From positions 1 through 35,174 of the forward strand of contig VBEC01000074.1 of the NCBI GenBank assembly GCA_005883615.1: 35,174 nt of DNA, given 5' to 3'. The translations under genes were made by a program, and so were the position numbers. Source of the stretch: Chloroflexota bacterium. GTDB lineage: Bacteria; Chloroflexota; Limnocylindria; Limnocylindrales; CSP1-4. The stretch's first letter is position 1; each line of letters begins with the position of its first letter. The notes under the pieces are model-generated. The model was not told the DNA's origin. It saw only the letters and a program-made list of their open reading frames with translations, and made no database searches. This document shows positions 5,602 through 14,192 of this stretch, piece by piece.

Positions 5602-7290
5602 TCAGGCTAAGGTGCCTCGCAGGGCGTATGGGCTGGCGTGCTCGACACGCACGCGGACGAGCTGGCCAACGAACTGCGCCGCGCCGGCGACGTGGACGAG
5701 CTTGTTGTGCCGGCTGCGGCCGGCGAGGTGGACCTGGCCCTCCCCCACTCCAAGTGATGCCCGGGCTGCGTCGCCGGCCTCGTGATCATGGTCGTGCGAT
5801 CGCTGCGGGACGACGCTGTCCACGAGGACCTCGACCGTCTCTCCCTGCCAGGCACGGTTTCGCTCGAGGCCGATTGACTCCTGGAGTGCCAGCAACTGGT
5901 TGAGACGGCGTCGCTTGTCGGCCGGCGGGACGTCATCGGGCAGCTTCGCGGCCGGCGTGCCGGGCCGGGGTGAGAACGCGGCCGCGAAGACCTGGTCGTA
6001 CCGCACGCTCCGAAGGAGGTCCAGCGTTGCCTCGAATTGGGCCTCGGTCTCGCCGCAGAAGCCCACGATCACGTCGGTCGAGATTGCGATGCCGGGCACG
6101 GATTCGCGAATGCTTGCCAGACGCTCGAGGTAGTGCTCGATGGTGTACTGCCGGCCCATTCGCCGCAGGACCGCATCGTCGCCCGACTGGACCGGCAGGT
6201 GCAGGTGCTCGCAGACCGACGGGCACTCGGCCATCGCGGCGATCAGGCGGTCGGACAGGTCCCACGGATGCGAGGTGACGAAGCGGAGGCGGGAGATCGC
6301 CGGCAGCCCGTCGGCGGTCCTGAGGCCGTCGATCGCGCGAATGAGCTCGGCGAGGTCGGGTCGCCCGTGGAGATCGAGCCGTCGACCCGCCCATCGCTCG
6401 GAATCGACGTGCCGGAAGCGGGCGTCGGGCGCCAGATCGTGGCCATAGCTGTTGACGTTCTGGCCGAGCAACGTGACCTCTCGATAGCCGGCGACGGCGA
6501 GCGAGCGTGCTTCGTCGAGGATGTCGTCGAAGGGGCGGCTGCGCTCGGGGCCGCGGCTGAAGGGGACGATGCAGTAGGTGCACGTCTTGTCGCAGCCGTA
6601 GACGATCGGCAGCCAGGCGCTGATCGCCGAGCTGCGCGCGACGGTACCGCCGGCGACGGCGGTCGCGCGGGTGTGGGCCAGACCGTCGGCCACGCCGACC
6701 CGGTGGCGACCTACCGTTGTCGTCGCACCCACGGCACCCACGCGGCCGAGGGAGCCGAGCGAATCCGGGGAGCCGACCGACCCGATGGGAGCCTGCGCAG
6801 ATGCGAGCCCGAGGCGGTCCACGAGCTCCGGCTCCTCGTCCGGGCGGAGGAACATGTCGACAGCGGGATATCGGCGCGCCAGTCCCGATCGTTCCTCTTC
6901 GCGCACGGCACACCCGGTGAGGACGATACGCAGCCCCGGGTTGGCCGCCTTGAGGCGCCCCAGATAGCCCTGCCGGCCAATGACCTTCTGCTCGGCCGCC
7001 TCGCGGATCGCGCAGGTATTGATGACGACAAGGTCCGCGGCTTCGAGCTCCGACGCCTCGTCGCACCCGGCGGCGAGCAATCGCCCGGCCATCTCCTCCG
7101 AATCGCTCCGGTTCATCTGGCAGCCCAGCGTCCACAGGAAGAAGCGCGGCAGTGCCTGGGGCTCGGGCAGGTACTCCTCGAGTCGTCCATCGACGAGCGG
7201 AGGTCGCGTTGCCGGCGCGGCGGCCTTGCCGACCCTTGGGTTCGGCAGATCGAGGACAGGCAACCCCCGAGCGCCGGGTCGGTCGATCAT
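5602..7290 (-). CDS. miaB: tRNA methylthiotransferase MiaB
   Basis: Radical-SAM enzyme that converts i6A37 to ms2i6A37. With the ATG at 7290 it has 562 residues. The UPF0004 domain carries Cys57, Cys93 and Cys127 for the auxiliary cluster. The radical-SAM motif C233-x3-C237-x2-C240 sits in YGCDKTCTYCIVPFSRGPER, and a C-terminal TRAM domain covers about 481-562 and contains an odd HDHDH stretch. The start is fixed by the ATGA overlap with the PHP stop; the longer frame to 7362 lies in the PHP coding region. Between the UPF0004 and radical-SAM parts (about residues 163-225) is an unusually long Gly/Ser/Val-rich linker, and a shorter insert occurs near 288-312. It is coupled to miaA at the 3' end. 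Confidence 0.95.
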   Translation of the reverse strand: MIDRPGARGLPVLDLPNPRVGKAAAPATRPPLVDGRLEEYLPEPQALPRFFLWTLGCQMNRSDSEEMAGRLLAAGCDEASELEAADLVVINTCAIREAAEQKVIGRQGYLGRLKAANPGLRIVLTGCAVREEERSGLARRYPAVDMFLRPDEEPELVDRLGLASAQAPIGSVGSPDSLGSLGRVGAVGATTTVGRHRVGVADGLAHTRATAVAGGTVARSSAISAWLPIVYGCDKTCTYCIVPFSRGPERSRPFDDILDEARSLAVAGYREVTLLGQNVNSYGHDLAPDARFRHVDSERWAGRRLDLHGRPDLAELIRAIDGLRTADGLPAISRLRFVTSHPWDLSDRLIAAMAECPSVCEHLHLPVQSGDDAVLRRMGRQYTIEHYLERLASIRESVPGIAISTDVIVGFCGETEAQFEATLDLLRSVRYDQVFAAAFSPRPGTPAAKLPDDVPPADKRRRLNQLLALQESIGLERNRAWQGETVEVLVDSVVPQRSHDHDHEAGDAARASLGVGEGQVHLAGRSRHNKLVHVAGAAQFVGQLVRVRVEHASPYALRGTLA

Positions 7291-8249
7291 TGGGCGTAAC
7301 TCGAGGACGTCACGTGCGGGAGCGCCTCCAGGAGCCGCGGACCGACTTCGGGTGGGACCCACAGGCCCGCGTGCGCTTCGGCGTAGGTGCCGGTGTCCCC
7401 ATGGTAGTCGCTGCCGCCCGTGGGGACGAGTCTCAGCGCCGATGCGACAGCGCCGACGGCCGCCACGGTCGGTTGATCGAAGGAGCGATAGAACACCTCG
7501 AGACCGCCCAGACCGGCCAGCTTGAGCTCACCCAGGAGGGTCATTCGAAGGGGCGCCTCGGCGAAGTGCGCCAGCGTCGCGAGGCCTCCGGCACCCCGGA
7601 TCGCATCGATGGCGTCGGTCGGGCCCATACCCTCGCGCGGCACATAGGCAGGCTTGCCGCGGCCGAGGAACCGCTGAAAGGCGTCCTCGACGCTGCTGGC
7701 GTGACCGCTGGCTACGAGCAGCCGCCCGATGGTCGGCCGCCCCAGCGCGGTTTCGTCGTCGCCGCCGAGTTCGGCCGCGCTGGCGTCCAGGCCGAGGCCA
7801 AGGTCGCGCAGCCGCCCGAGCGTGCGCTCGAATCGGTGGCGACGGGCGTCCCGTTGGCGGGCGAGAGACTCCTCGAGCCCTTCATCGTCCGATCGAACTC
7901 CGAGGCCCAGGACGTGGAGCTCGCCTTCCCAAAGCTCCGGCAACCCGGCGGTGATGCTGTTGATCTCGACTCCTGCCAGCAGCTGCAACCCCGCCGGCAA
8001 TGCGACACCCGGCATGAGCAGGTCGCGGTAGCCGGCCAGCGTGTCGTGGTCGGTGATGGCCAGGAGGCGAACGCCCGCAGCAGCCGCATCACGAACGAGC
8101 GCACTCGGCGGCAGCACGCCGTCCGAGCGAAAGGTGTGCGCATGCAGGTCGATCGTCGATGGGGAGGGCGGGTGAACCGGCTGCTCGAGGGCCTCGTGCC
8201 GGGACGGCAAAGCCGATGAGGCTGGAGTGCCCTCGCTGAGCTCGGCCAT
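7287..8249 (-). CDS. PHP-domain phosphoesterase (RNase AM/YciV-like)
   Basis: A 320-residue PHP protein. Metal-binding motifs are D34-L-H36-A-H38-TFRSDG near the N-terminus, ITDHDT (about 65-70), GVEIN (93-97), a conserved LAHF histidine, and GGSDYHG near the C-terminus. This layout matches the family that removes the 3' phosphate from 3',5'-nucleotide bisphosphates and trims RNA 5' ends, rather than a polymerase PHP domain. The first ~30 residues are Pro/Ser/Ala-rich and may be disordered or may indicate a later start. It begins a few bases after the ymdB stop and overlaps miaB by four bases, so it belongs to the rny-ymdB-php-miaB-miaA run. Substrate assignment is by family only. Confidence 0.88.
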   Translation of the reverse strand: MAELSEGTPASSALPSRHEALEQPVHPPSPSTIDLHAHTFRSDGVLPPSALVRDAAAAGVRLLAITDHDTLAGYRDLLMPGVALPAGLQLLAGVEINSITAGLPELWEGELHVLGLGVRSDDEGLEESLARQRDARRHRFERTLGRLRDLGLGLDASAAELGGDDETALGRPTIGRLLVASGHASSVEDAFQRFLGRGKPAYVPREGMGPTDAIDAIRGAGGLATLAHFAEAPLRMTLLGELKLAGLGGLEVFYRSFDQPTVAAVGAVASALRLVPTGGSDYHGDTGTYAEAHAGLWVPPEVGPRLLEALPHVTSSSYAQ

Positions 8250-8252
8250 CCG

Positions 8253-9032
8253 CTAGACGTCCACTACCCTGGCGACCCGCTCGATGGCCAACGCGCGACC
8301 CGTCGCCGGGTCCAGATCGATCTGGGCGGCATTGAAGACGACCGGCCCTTCGCCCACCTCGAAGCGCGTCGGCAGGGCGTTGACGAACCGTGGCAGGACC
8401 GTCTTGGGATCGAAGCCGATGATGCTCCACAGGGGACCGGTCATGCCCAGGTCCGACTGGTACGCCGTCCCCTTCGGGAGGATGCGCTCGTCGCCGGTCA
8501 CCACGTGGGTGTGCGTGCCGACGACGGCGCTGACGCGCCCGTCCAGGTACAGACCGAGCGCATTCTTCTCGGACGTGATCTCGCAATGGAAGTCGACCAG
8601 GCGGATCGGCGGCAGGGGCTCGGACGACTCGTCGAGCAGCCGGTCCGCGTCGGTGAAGGGGTTGTCGATCGGCAGCATGTACGTTCGGCCCTGGAGATTT
8701 ACGACCGCCAGCTCGGTGCCGTCCCGCGAGTGATAGATGCCCCAACCTCGCCCCGGCACGTCGTTCGTGCCGTAGTTGAGCGGTCGCAGGATGCGCTCCT
8801 CGCGCTCCAGCACGGGATAGATCTCGCGTTTGTCCCAGATGTGGTTGCCCGAGGTGATGACGTCGACCCCGGCCTCGAACAGCGCTTCGGCCGTGGTGAG
8901 GGTGAGGCCCATGCCGCCGGCCAGGTTCTCGCCGTTGGCAGTAACGAATTCGACGCCGCGTTCGGCCCGAAGGCCGGGCAGCAGTTGCTCGACGGCGAGG
9001 CGGCCGGGCTTGCCGATGACGTCGCCGATCAT
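8253..9032 (-). CDS. ymdB: YmdB-type metallophosphoesterase (TIGR00282 family)
   Basis: A 259-residue calcineurin-like phosphoesterase. Dimetal ligands are visible in GDVIGKPGR (D4), NGENLAGGMG (N33, E35, N36), SGNHIWDK (N63, H64) and GTHTHVVTGDE further on. Family members hydrolyse 2',3'-cAMP in vitro and in Bacillus influence RNase Y-related RNA decay, biofilm and sporulation. The location directly after rny is the conserved arrangement. The ATG at 9032 is the only canonical start in a frame that stays open across the whole rny-ymdB gap. It truncates the expected first strand: upstream codons read ALRVL, which matches the family N-terminus. A non-canonical start a few codons upstream is therefore possible. 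Confidence 0.93.
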   Translation of the reverse strand: MIGDVIGKPGRLAVEQLLPGLRAERGVEFVTANGENLAGGMGLTLTTAEALFEAGVDVITSGNHIWDKREIYPVLEREERILRPLNYGTNDVPGRGWGIYHSRDGTELAVVNLQGRTYMLPIDNPFTDADRLLDESSEPLPPIRLVDFHCEITSEKNALGLYLDGRVSAVVGTHTHVVTGDERILPKGTAYQSDLGMTGPLWSIIGFDPKTVLPRFVNALPTRFEVGEGPVVFNAAQIDLDPATGRALAIERVARVVDV

Positions 9033-9154
9033 CAGGACCCGGAGCGCGCCGGCCGGCCGCGCCGTGTCGCTGTTCGGGGGATTGCCGGGGCCGGCTCTTA
9101 CGCCGTCCCGATCAGCCTCGCCCCGACCGTGACCCGCCGACCCACCAGCCCCGG

Positions 9155-10684
9155 CTACTTCGCGTACTCCACGGCCCGCGTCTCGCGGATGACGGTCACC
9201 TTGATCTGGCCCGGATAGGTCAGCGTTTCCTCGATCTTGCGAACGACGTCGCGCGCGAGGCGCATGGCCGTCATGTCGTCAATCTCCTCGGGCCGCACGA
9301 GGATGCGCACCTCGCGACCCGCCTGGACGGCAAACGACCGTTCGACGCCCTCGAAGCTCTCGGCGATGGCCTGCAGGTCCTCGAGCCGCTTGACGTAGGT
9401 GTCCATCGATTCACCTCGAGCGCCCGGCCGCGAGGCGCTGATCGCATCGGCAATCTGGACGATGGGCGCCTCGACGCAGGCGTACTCGACCTCTTGGTGA
9501 TGGGCAGCGATGCCGTTGATGACCTTCATCGGCAGGTTGTGGCGCTGGGCGATCTGACCACCAATGGCGGCATGCGGCCCTTCGACCTCGTGGTCGACGG
9601 CCTTGCCAAGATCGTGGAGTAGCCCGCCCATCTTGGAAATCTGGACGTCGGCGCCGACCTCGGCCGCGATGACCGCCGCGAGCCGGCTGGTCTCGATGCT
9701 GTGGTTCAACACGTTCTGGCCGTAGCTGGTGCGGTACTTGAGGCGACCAAGCAACTTGACGATCTCGGGCGGGAGGCCCGGGACGCCGGCGTCGTAGGCG
9801 GCCTGTTCGCCGGCCTGGCGGATGACCAGGTCGACCTCGGCGCGAGACTTGGATACGACCTCCTCGATCCTCCCGGGGTGAATTCGGCCGTCGGAAATCA
9901 GCTTGGTCAGGGCCAGTCGGGCGACCTCGCGGCGGACCGGGTCGAAGCCGGACAGGATCACCGTCTCGGGCGTGTCGTCGATGATCAGATCGACGCCGGT
10001 GGCCTGCTCCAGAGCCCGGATGTTGCGGCCCTCGCGGCCGATGATCCGGCCCTTCATCTCATCCGATGGCAGGTGGACGACCGAGACGGTGTGCTCGGCC
10101 GTGTGGTCCGAGGCCACCCGCTGGATGGCGGTCACGATGACGTCGCGGGCTTTCTCGTTGGCTTCCTCGCGCGCGTTGCGCTCGATCGCCCTGGCTATGC
10201 GAACCGCGTCGTGCTCGGCGTCCTCGCGGACGGCTTCGAGGAGGATCTCCTTGGCCGCTTCTGCCGAGAGGCTACTGACTCGTTCGAGCGCGACCACCTG
10301 TTCCTGGTGGGCTCGGGCAACTTCTTCACGGGCGTGCTCGATCTCGCGCTCACGATCGAGCAGCTTGCGGTTCTTCTCCTCGAGCATGTCGGCGCGCTGG
10401 TCGAGCTGCTCATCGCGCTGGAGGAGCCGGCTCTCGAGGTTGCCGAGCTCCGTGCGCTTGCTGCGGGCGTCATCTTCGGCTTCGCGCTGGAGCCGGAGCT
10501 GTTCATCCTTGGCCTTGAGGATGATGCCTTTTTGCTGTTCGCGGGCCTCTGCGATGATGCGAGCCGACTGCTCCTGGGCAGCCTTGATCGCCTGCGAAGC
10601 CACCATCGACCGCGCGATCATGCCGAGTACGACTCCGCCGACGAGGGCCACGAGGGCCACCGCCACCACGACGGGTGTCTCCAT
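9155..10684 (-). CDS. rny: Ribonuclease Y
   Basis: Membrane-anchored endoribonuclease that initiates mRNA decay. The 509-residue protein shows the whole family plan: N-terminal transmembrane helix (residues 4-25), long charged coiled coil (about 30-180), KH RNA-binding domain with [10 protein letters not shown] (212-221), then the HD domain with catalytic H357-D358 in LLHDLGKA and a C-terminal domain ending VEYAK. The ATG has a good Shine-Dalgarno, GGGAGG six bases upstream. A 253-base gap without a convincing gene separates it from recX, so it probably has its own promoter; I could not identify one confidently. It is followed by ymdB 122 bases later. Confidence 0.97.
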   Translation of the reverse strand: METPVVVAVALVALVGGVVLGMIARSMVASQAIKAAQEQSARIIAEAREQQKGIILKAKDEQLRLQREAEDDARSKRTELGNLESRLLQRDEQLDQRADMLEEKNRKLLDREREIEHAREEVARAHQEQVVALERVSSLSAEAAKEILLEAVREDAEHDAVRIARAIERNAREEANEKARDVIVTAIQRVASDHTAEHTVSVVHLPSDEMKGRIIGREGRNIRALEQATGVDLIIDDTPETVILSGFDPVRREVARLALTKLISDGRIHPGRIEEVVSKSRAEVDLVIRQAGEQAAYDAGVPGLPPEIVKLLGRLKYRTSYGQNVLNHSIETSRLAAVIAAEVGADVQISKMGGLLHDLGKAVDHEVEGPHAAIGGQIAQRHNLPMKVINGIAAHHQEVEYACVEAPIVQIADAISASRPGARGESMDTYVKRLEDLQAIAESFEGVERSFAVQAGREVRILVRPEEIDDMTAMRLARDVVRKIEETLTYPGQIKVTVIRETRAVEYAK

Positions 10685-10937
10685 ATTCGTCCTCCCGTCC
10701 GGTCGCTGGGGCGGCCGGAGGTGCTTTCGGCGTCAGGACGGCGTGGCGATCGCGGTGTCGTTCAATGCGTGCGGTCCGGCCGGGCAATCCGGCAATGTGC
10801 GGTCGACCGCGCCGTTCGAGCTGGGCTTCATGCACCGCCAGTTCGCGGTGCGTTGGCTTCTGGCGCGTAGCCTACTACGGGCAGCCCGGACGAGAGTCTT
10901 TCCGCGAAGAGCCGCCGCAAGCGACTTTCGTGCGGCG

Positions 10938-11492
10938 CTAGGTTCGCGGCGCGAGTCGGGCGACGGCCTCACGGCAGGTGTCCGGGTCGAACCCGTTGCG
11001 CGCCAGCAACGCGTACGCGCGCTGTCGGCGGACGCGCGGGTCAGGTACGCGGGCAAGCGTGCGGGAGTGCTTCTCGATCAGGCGGTCGGCAGCATCGGCG
11101 TCGCGATCGGCGGATCCTGCCTCTCCGGCCTCCGAGCGCCGCTCCTCGAGGATCCCGTCGACGACGATGCGATCGACTCCCTTGAGTGCCAGCTCGCGCC
11201 GGAGTGCGATCTCCCCTCTCGGTCGGGCCCGGTCGCGCGATTCGACCCAGCCCCGAGCGAACGCCTCGTCGTCGAGCATGCCGAGGTCCAGCAGTCGAGC
11301 GATGGCGCCGTCGACGAGCACGGCTCGATAGCCCGCGTCTCTCAGACGGCGACGCACCTCCGCGACCGAACGCGCTCGCGCCTCGAGGAACCGCACGGCG
11401 GCATTGAGCACGAGCTCCGGATCGTCGACCTCCGCTCGGCGAGCGCGCCGTTCCGCGAAGGTCTCGCGCCGCCGGGCCGGGGGGGCCGTCAC
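10938..11492 (-). CDS. recX: Regulatory protein RecX
   Basis: A 184-residue RecX-family protein, a modulator of RecA filaments. It shows the three-helix repeats typical of the family: [24 protein letters not shown] (residues about 28-51), [20 protein letters not shown] (63-82), [15 protein letters not shown] (88-102), and a last repeat ending [17 protein letters not shown]. The start is the GTG at 11492, overlapping the recA stop as GTGA. The frame continues upstream antisense-like inside recA but encodes nothing RecX-like there. The coupling means RecX is made together with RecA. Confidence 0.92.
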   Translation of the reverse strand: MTAPPARRRETFAERRARRAEVDDPELVLNAAVRFLEARARSVAEVRRRLRDAGYRAVLVDGAIARLLDLGMLDDEAFARGWVESRDRARPRGEIALRRELALKGVDRIVVDGILEERRSEAGEAGSADRDADAADRLIEKHSRTLARVPDPRVRRQRAYALLARNGFDPDTCREAVARLAPRT

Positions 11493-12559
11493 TCCGCTTC
11501 TTCGATGCCCTCGACCGGCAGGGACGCAGTTGCCATCCTGGTCCGGATCTGGCTCTCGATCTCCGTGCTGATCGGCGCGTTCGACTTCAGGAACTCCTTG
11601 GCAGCCTCGCGACCCTGGCCGAGCCGCGTCTCGCCGTAGGTGAACCAGGCACCGGTCTTGGTGACCACGTCCATCGCCACGCCCACGTCGAGCAAGCCGC
11701 CCTCGCGCGACACGCCCTCGCCGTACATCACGTCGAACTCGGCGACTCGGAACGGTGGCGCCACCTTGTTCTTCACGACCTTGACCCGCACCCGGTTGCC
11801 GACCGACTCGGTGCCGTTCTTGATCGTCTCGACGCGCCGGATGTCCAGACGGACACTGGCGTAGAACTTCAGCGCTCGGCCGCCCGGGGTCACCTCGGGG
11901 TTGCCGAACATCACGCCGATCTTCTCGCGCAGCTGGTTCGTGAAGACGAGCGCCGTGTTGGAGCGGCTCACGGCGCCGGTCAGCTTGCGCAGGGCCTGGC
12001 TCATCAGGCGGGCCTGGATGCCCACAAATGAGTCGCCCATCTCGCCTTCGATCTCGGCGCGCGGCACGAGGGCTGCGACCGAGTCCACGACGACGCAATC
12101 GACGCCCCCTGAGCGGATCAGCGTCTCGGTGATCTCGAGCGCCTGCTCGCCGGTGTCCGGCTGGCTGACCAGCAGCTCGTCGACGTTCACGCCGCAGGCC
12201 CGGGCGTAGCCCGGATCCAGAGCGTGCTCGACGTCGATGAAGGCGGCCACTCCGCCCTTGCGCTGCGCCTCGGCGATGATGTGCTGGCAGAGGGTGGTCT
12301 TGCCCGACGACTCGGGACCGAAGACCTCCGTGATCCTGCCTCGCGGGATGCCGCCGACGCCGAGGGCCAGGTCGAGCGCGATGGAGCCCGTGGGAATGAA
12401 GTCGACCTGCTGCCGGGCGGCCGACCCGAGCTTCATGATCGCCCCGGCGCCGAACTGCTTCTCGATCGAAAGCATCGCCGCCGCGACTGCGCGTCCGCGC
12501 TCCGAGAGGGCTTTCTCGCCGTTGCGCTCTTCGAGGCCCCGCTCGCCGGTGATCGCCAT
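11489..12559 (-). CDS. recA: Recombinase RecA
   Basis: The ATPase forming filaments on single-stranded DNA for homologous recombination and LexA cleavage. It has 356 residues, Walker A GPESSGKT (81-88), the MAW region, Walker [13 protein letters not shown], and the L1/L2 loops ([41 protein letters not shown]). The N-terminus is about 20 residues longer than in E. coli RecA and the C-terminus has only a short acidic end. AGAGGAG lies about 11 bases before the ATG. I saw no inverted LexA-type GAAC/GTTC box in the 50 bases upstream. The gene is followed by recX with a four-base overlap and preceded by a small basic-protein gene. Confidence 0.98.
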   Translation of the reverse strand: MAITGERGLEERNGEKALSERGRAVAAAMLSIEKQFGAGAIMKLGSAARQQVDFIPTGSIALDLALGVGGIPRGRITEVFGPESSGKTTLCQHIIAEAQRKGGVAAFIDVEHALDPGYARACGVNVDELLVSQPDTGEQALEITETLIRSGGVDCVVVDSVAALVPRAEIEGEMGDSFVGIQARLMSQALRKLTGAVSRSNTALVFTNQLREKIGVMFGNPEVTPGGRALKFYASVRLDIRRVETIKNGTESVGNRVRVKVVKNKVAPPFRVAEFDVMYGEGVSREGGLLDVGVAMDVVTKTGAWFTYGETRLGQGREAAKEFLKSNAPISTEIESQIRTRMATASLPVEGIEEAE

Positions 12560-12608
12560 GGTCAGATCCGCTCCTCTCGTGCTGCCCGACGCGTTGGCCC
12601 TCGAACCG

Positions 12609-12764
12609 TCAGCTCTCCTCCGACTCCTCGGTCGTTCGAGGCTTGCGGGGCTTCCGGATCACCTCCACGTTCTGTGGCGGCTCCATCAGCGGCTGGAGTT
12701 TCGGCTTGGACGCGTCTTTCGGCTTCTTTTTGGCTTCCCTGTGGGGGCGATCTCGTGAGCCCAT
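12609..12764 (-). CDS. Small basic Lys/Pro-rich protein, 51 residues
   Basis: A short gene with a good ribosome site: GTGGAGG about eight bases ahead of the ATG at 12764. The product begins [17 protein letters not shown], is rich in Lys, Arg and Pro, and ends in an acidic Ser/Glu tail (TTEESEES). It has no membrane segment and is probably a disordered, nucleic-acid-binding type peptide (inference). It lies 49 bases upstream of recA in the same direction and 43 bases downstream of tgt. The frame extends upstream to 12833, but that part overlaps tgt and lacks a ribosome site. Small proteins of this composition recur in high-GC bacteria to my recollection, but I assign no function. Confidence 0.65.
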   Translation of the reverse strand: MGSRDRPHREAKKKPKDASKPKLQPLMEPPQNVEVIRKPRKPRTTEESEES

Positions 12765-12807
12765 CTGGTGCGCCTCCACGTGGCGATGAATGGTATGGAC
12801 CGACCCT

Positions 12808-13965
12808 CTACGCCGACTGCACGGCACCTTCACCGGCGCTTACGCGACCGGCCCGGGCGCGAAGTTCAGGAAGGCTCGCGGGGAGGGAACCGGCCCGCAG
12901 CGCTGCGCGGATCCTGGCCATGAAGTCTAGGGTGAAGGTGAGGTTGTGACAAGTCGCGAGACGGTATGCGAGCAGCTCGCGAGCCCGGAAAAGATGGGCC
13001 AGATAAGCCCTGGAAAAGCGATTGCAGAGGAGACACCGGCAGTCCGCTTGAACGGGTTCCGGATCGTCCAGGAAGCGGGCGTTGCGCATGTTCAGGCGGC
13101 CGCCGGGGACCCACAGATGGCCGTTCCGGGCGACCCTCGCGGGCAGCACCGAATCGAACAGGTCCACGCCTCGCTGCACCGCTTCCAGGAGGTCCGCCGG
13201 CGAGCCGAGGCCCATGAGGTAGCGCGGTCGCGGATCGTCGGCCAGGATCGCTACGGCGACGTCCAGCGTCGCGTCGCGCTGCTCCGGAGTTTCGTCGCCA
13301 GCCAACCCACCGAGGCAGATGCCGTCGAATGGCAGGGATGCGACGAAGCTCGTGGACGCGGCCCGAAGATCCGACTCGAGGCCGCCCTGGACGATGCCGA
13401 AAAGCGCCTGGTCGGGGCGCGTGTGCGCCTCCAGGCAGCGCGCCGCCCAGCGATGCGTCCGCTCTGTCGCTTCGGCGACCAGGGCCCGCGGCGACGATGG
13501 CGCCACCGGCTGGTCGAAAGCCACGGCAACGTCCGAGCCGAGGGCCTCCTGCACCGCGATGGCATGCTCGGGGGTGAAGCGCTGGACCGAGCCGTCGAGG
13601 TGGCTGCGGAAGGTCACTCCGTTGTCATCGACGACGCGCAGGTCGCCCAGCGAGACGACCTGGAAGCCACCCGAGTCGGTAAGGATCGGGCGATTCCAGG
13701 CCATGAACCGATGCAGGCCGCCCAGCGCGGCAATCCGCTCGTGGCCCGGCCGCAGCGAGAGGTGGTAGGTGTTGGCGAGGATGATCGTGGCGCCCGCCGC
13801 GACCAGGTCGTCGGGATCCAGCGCCTTGACCGCCGCATTGGTGCCGACCGGCATGAACTCGGGCGTCTCGACCACGCCGTGAGGCAGCGTGAGCCGCCCG
13901 ACCCGACCGCGTGTGGAACCATCCTTCGGGGCCGGAACCTCGACGTCGAACTGCGCGGCGGCCAC
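12808..13965 (-). CDS. tgt: tRNA-guanine transglycosylase (queuine tRNA-ribosyltransferase)
   Basis: Exchanges G34 for the queuosine precursor preQ1 in tRNAs with GUN anticodons. It has 385 residues from a GTG at 13965. Substrate-pocket motifs are DSGGFQ (97-102, D97), GIVQGG (190-195) and GGLAG; the nucleophile is D271 in FDSVLPARVARNG. The zinc site is C309, C311, C314 and H340. The GTG shares one base with the TAG stop of the upstream DUF2905 gene (TAGTG), and the product then starts at the normal family position. The longer open frame to 14268 runs through the DUF2905 and ruvB genes in another frame and is not family-like. queA, the usual partner next to tgt, is absent here. Confidence 0.96.
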   Translation of the reverse strand: MAAAQFDVEVPAPKDGSTRGRVGRLTLPHGVVETPEFMPVGTNAAVKALDPDDLVAAGATIILANTYHLSLRPGHERIAALGGLHRFMAWNRPILTDSGGFQVVSLGDLRVVDDNGVTFRSHLDGSVQRFTPEHAIAVQEALGSDVAVAFDQPVAPSSPRALVAEATERTHRWAARCLEAHTRPDQALFGIVQGGLESDLRAASTSFVASLPFDGICLGGLAGDETPEQRDATLDVAVAILADDPRPRYLMGLGSPADLLEAVQRGVDLFDSVLPARVARNGHLWVPGGRLNMRNARFLDDPEPVQADCRCLLCNRFSRAYLAHLFRARELLAYRLATCHNLTFTLDFMARIRAALRAGSLPASLPELRARAGRVSAGEGAVQSA

Positions 13966-14192
13966 TACTGCCCGCGCCTGCCAACGACAAAGAAGATCAC
14001 CGACAGCACGACGCTGACCAGCAGCATCGTGGCGAGCGGGATGAAGATCGTGACGCCGTCGCGCTGGATCCGGATGTCGCCGGGCAGGCGGCCGAGCGGC
14101 AGCCCGTTGCCGGCCATCAGCAGCAGCCCGATGCCCGCCAGGACGAGGCCCACGATGACCAGCGACCGCCCGATAGGGGCGAGGTCTTCCAT
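13965..14192 (-). CDS. DUF2905 small membrane protein
   Basis: A 75-residue protein with two predicted transmembrane helices (residues about 9-27 and 49-70) separated by a polar stretch with the family hallmark LPLGRLPGDIRIQRDG. This matches DUF2905, a small membrane protein of unknown function. It starts at an ATG whose A is the last base of the ruvB stop (TGATG), and its stop shares a base with the tgt start, so ruvB, this gene and tgt are tightly coupled. The location between ruvB and tgt suggests a shared transcript, not necessarily a shared function. Confidence 0.88.
   Translation of the reverse strand: MEDLAPIGRSLVIVGLVLAGIGLLLMAGNGLPLGRLPGDIRIQRDGVTIFIPLATMLLVSVVLSVIFFVVGRRGQ

Noticed and set aside
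10685-10937. Possible small gene between recX and rny
   Set aside because: Open frames there have no convincing ribosome site or composition; I see only a probable upstream region of rny.
9903-11639. Plus-strand frame of 578 codons opposite rny, recX and recA
   Set aside because: Antisense shadow with low-complexity Ser/Arg runs; the minus-strand genes are unmistakable.
12560-12608. LexA/SOS box upstream of recA
   Set aside because: No inverted GAAC/GTTC or CTGT/ACAG pair found; other LexA motif classes cannot be excluded.
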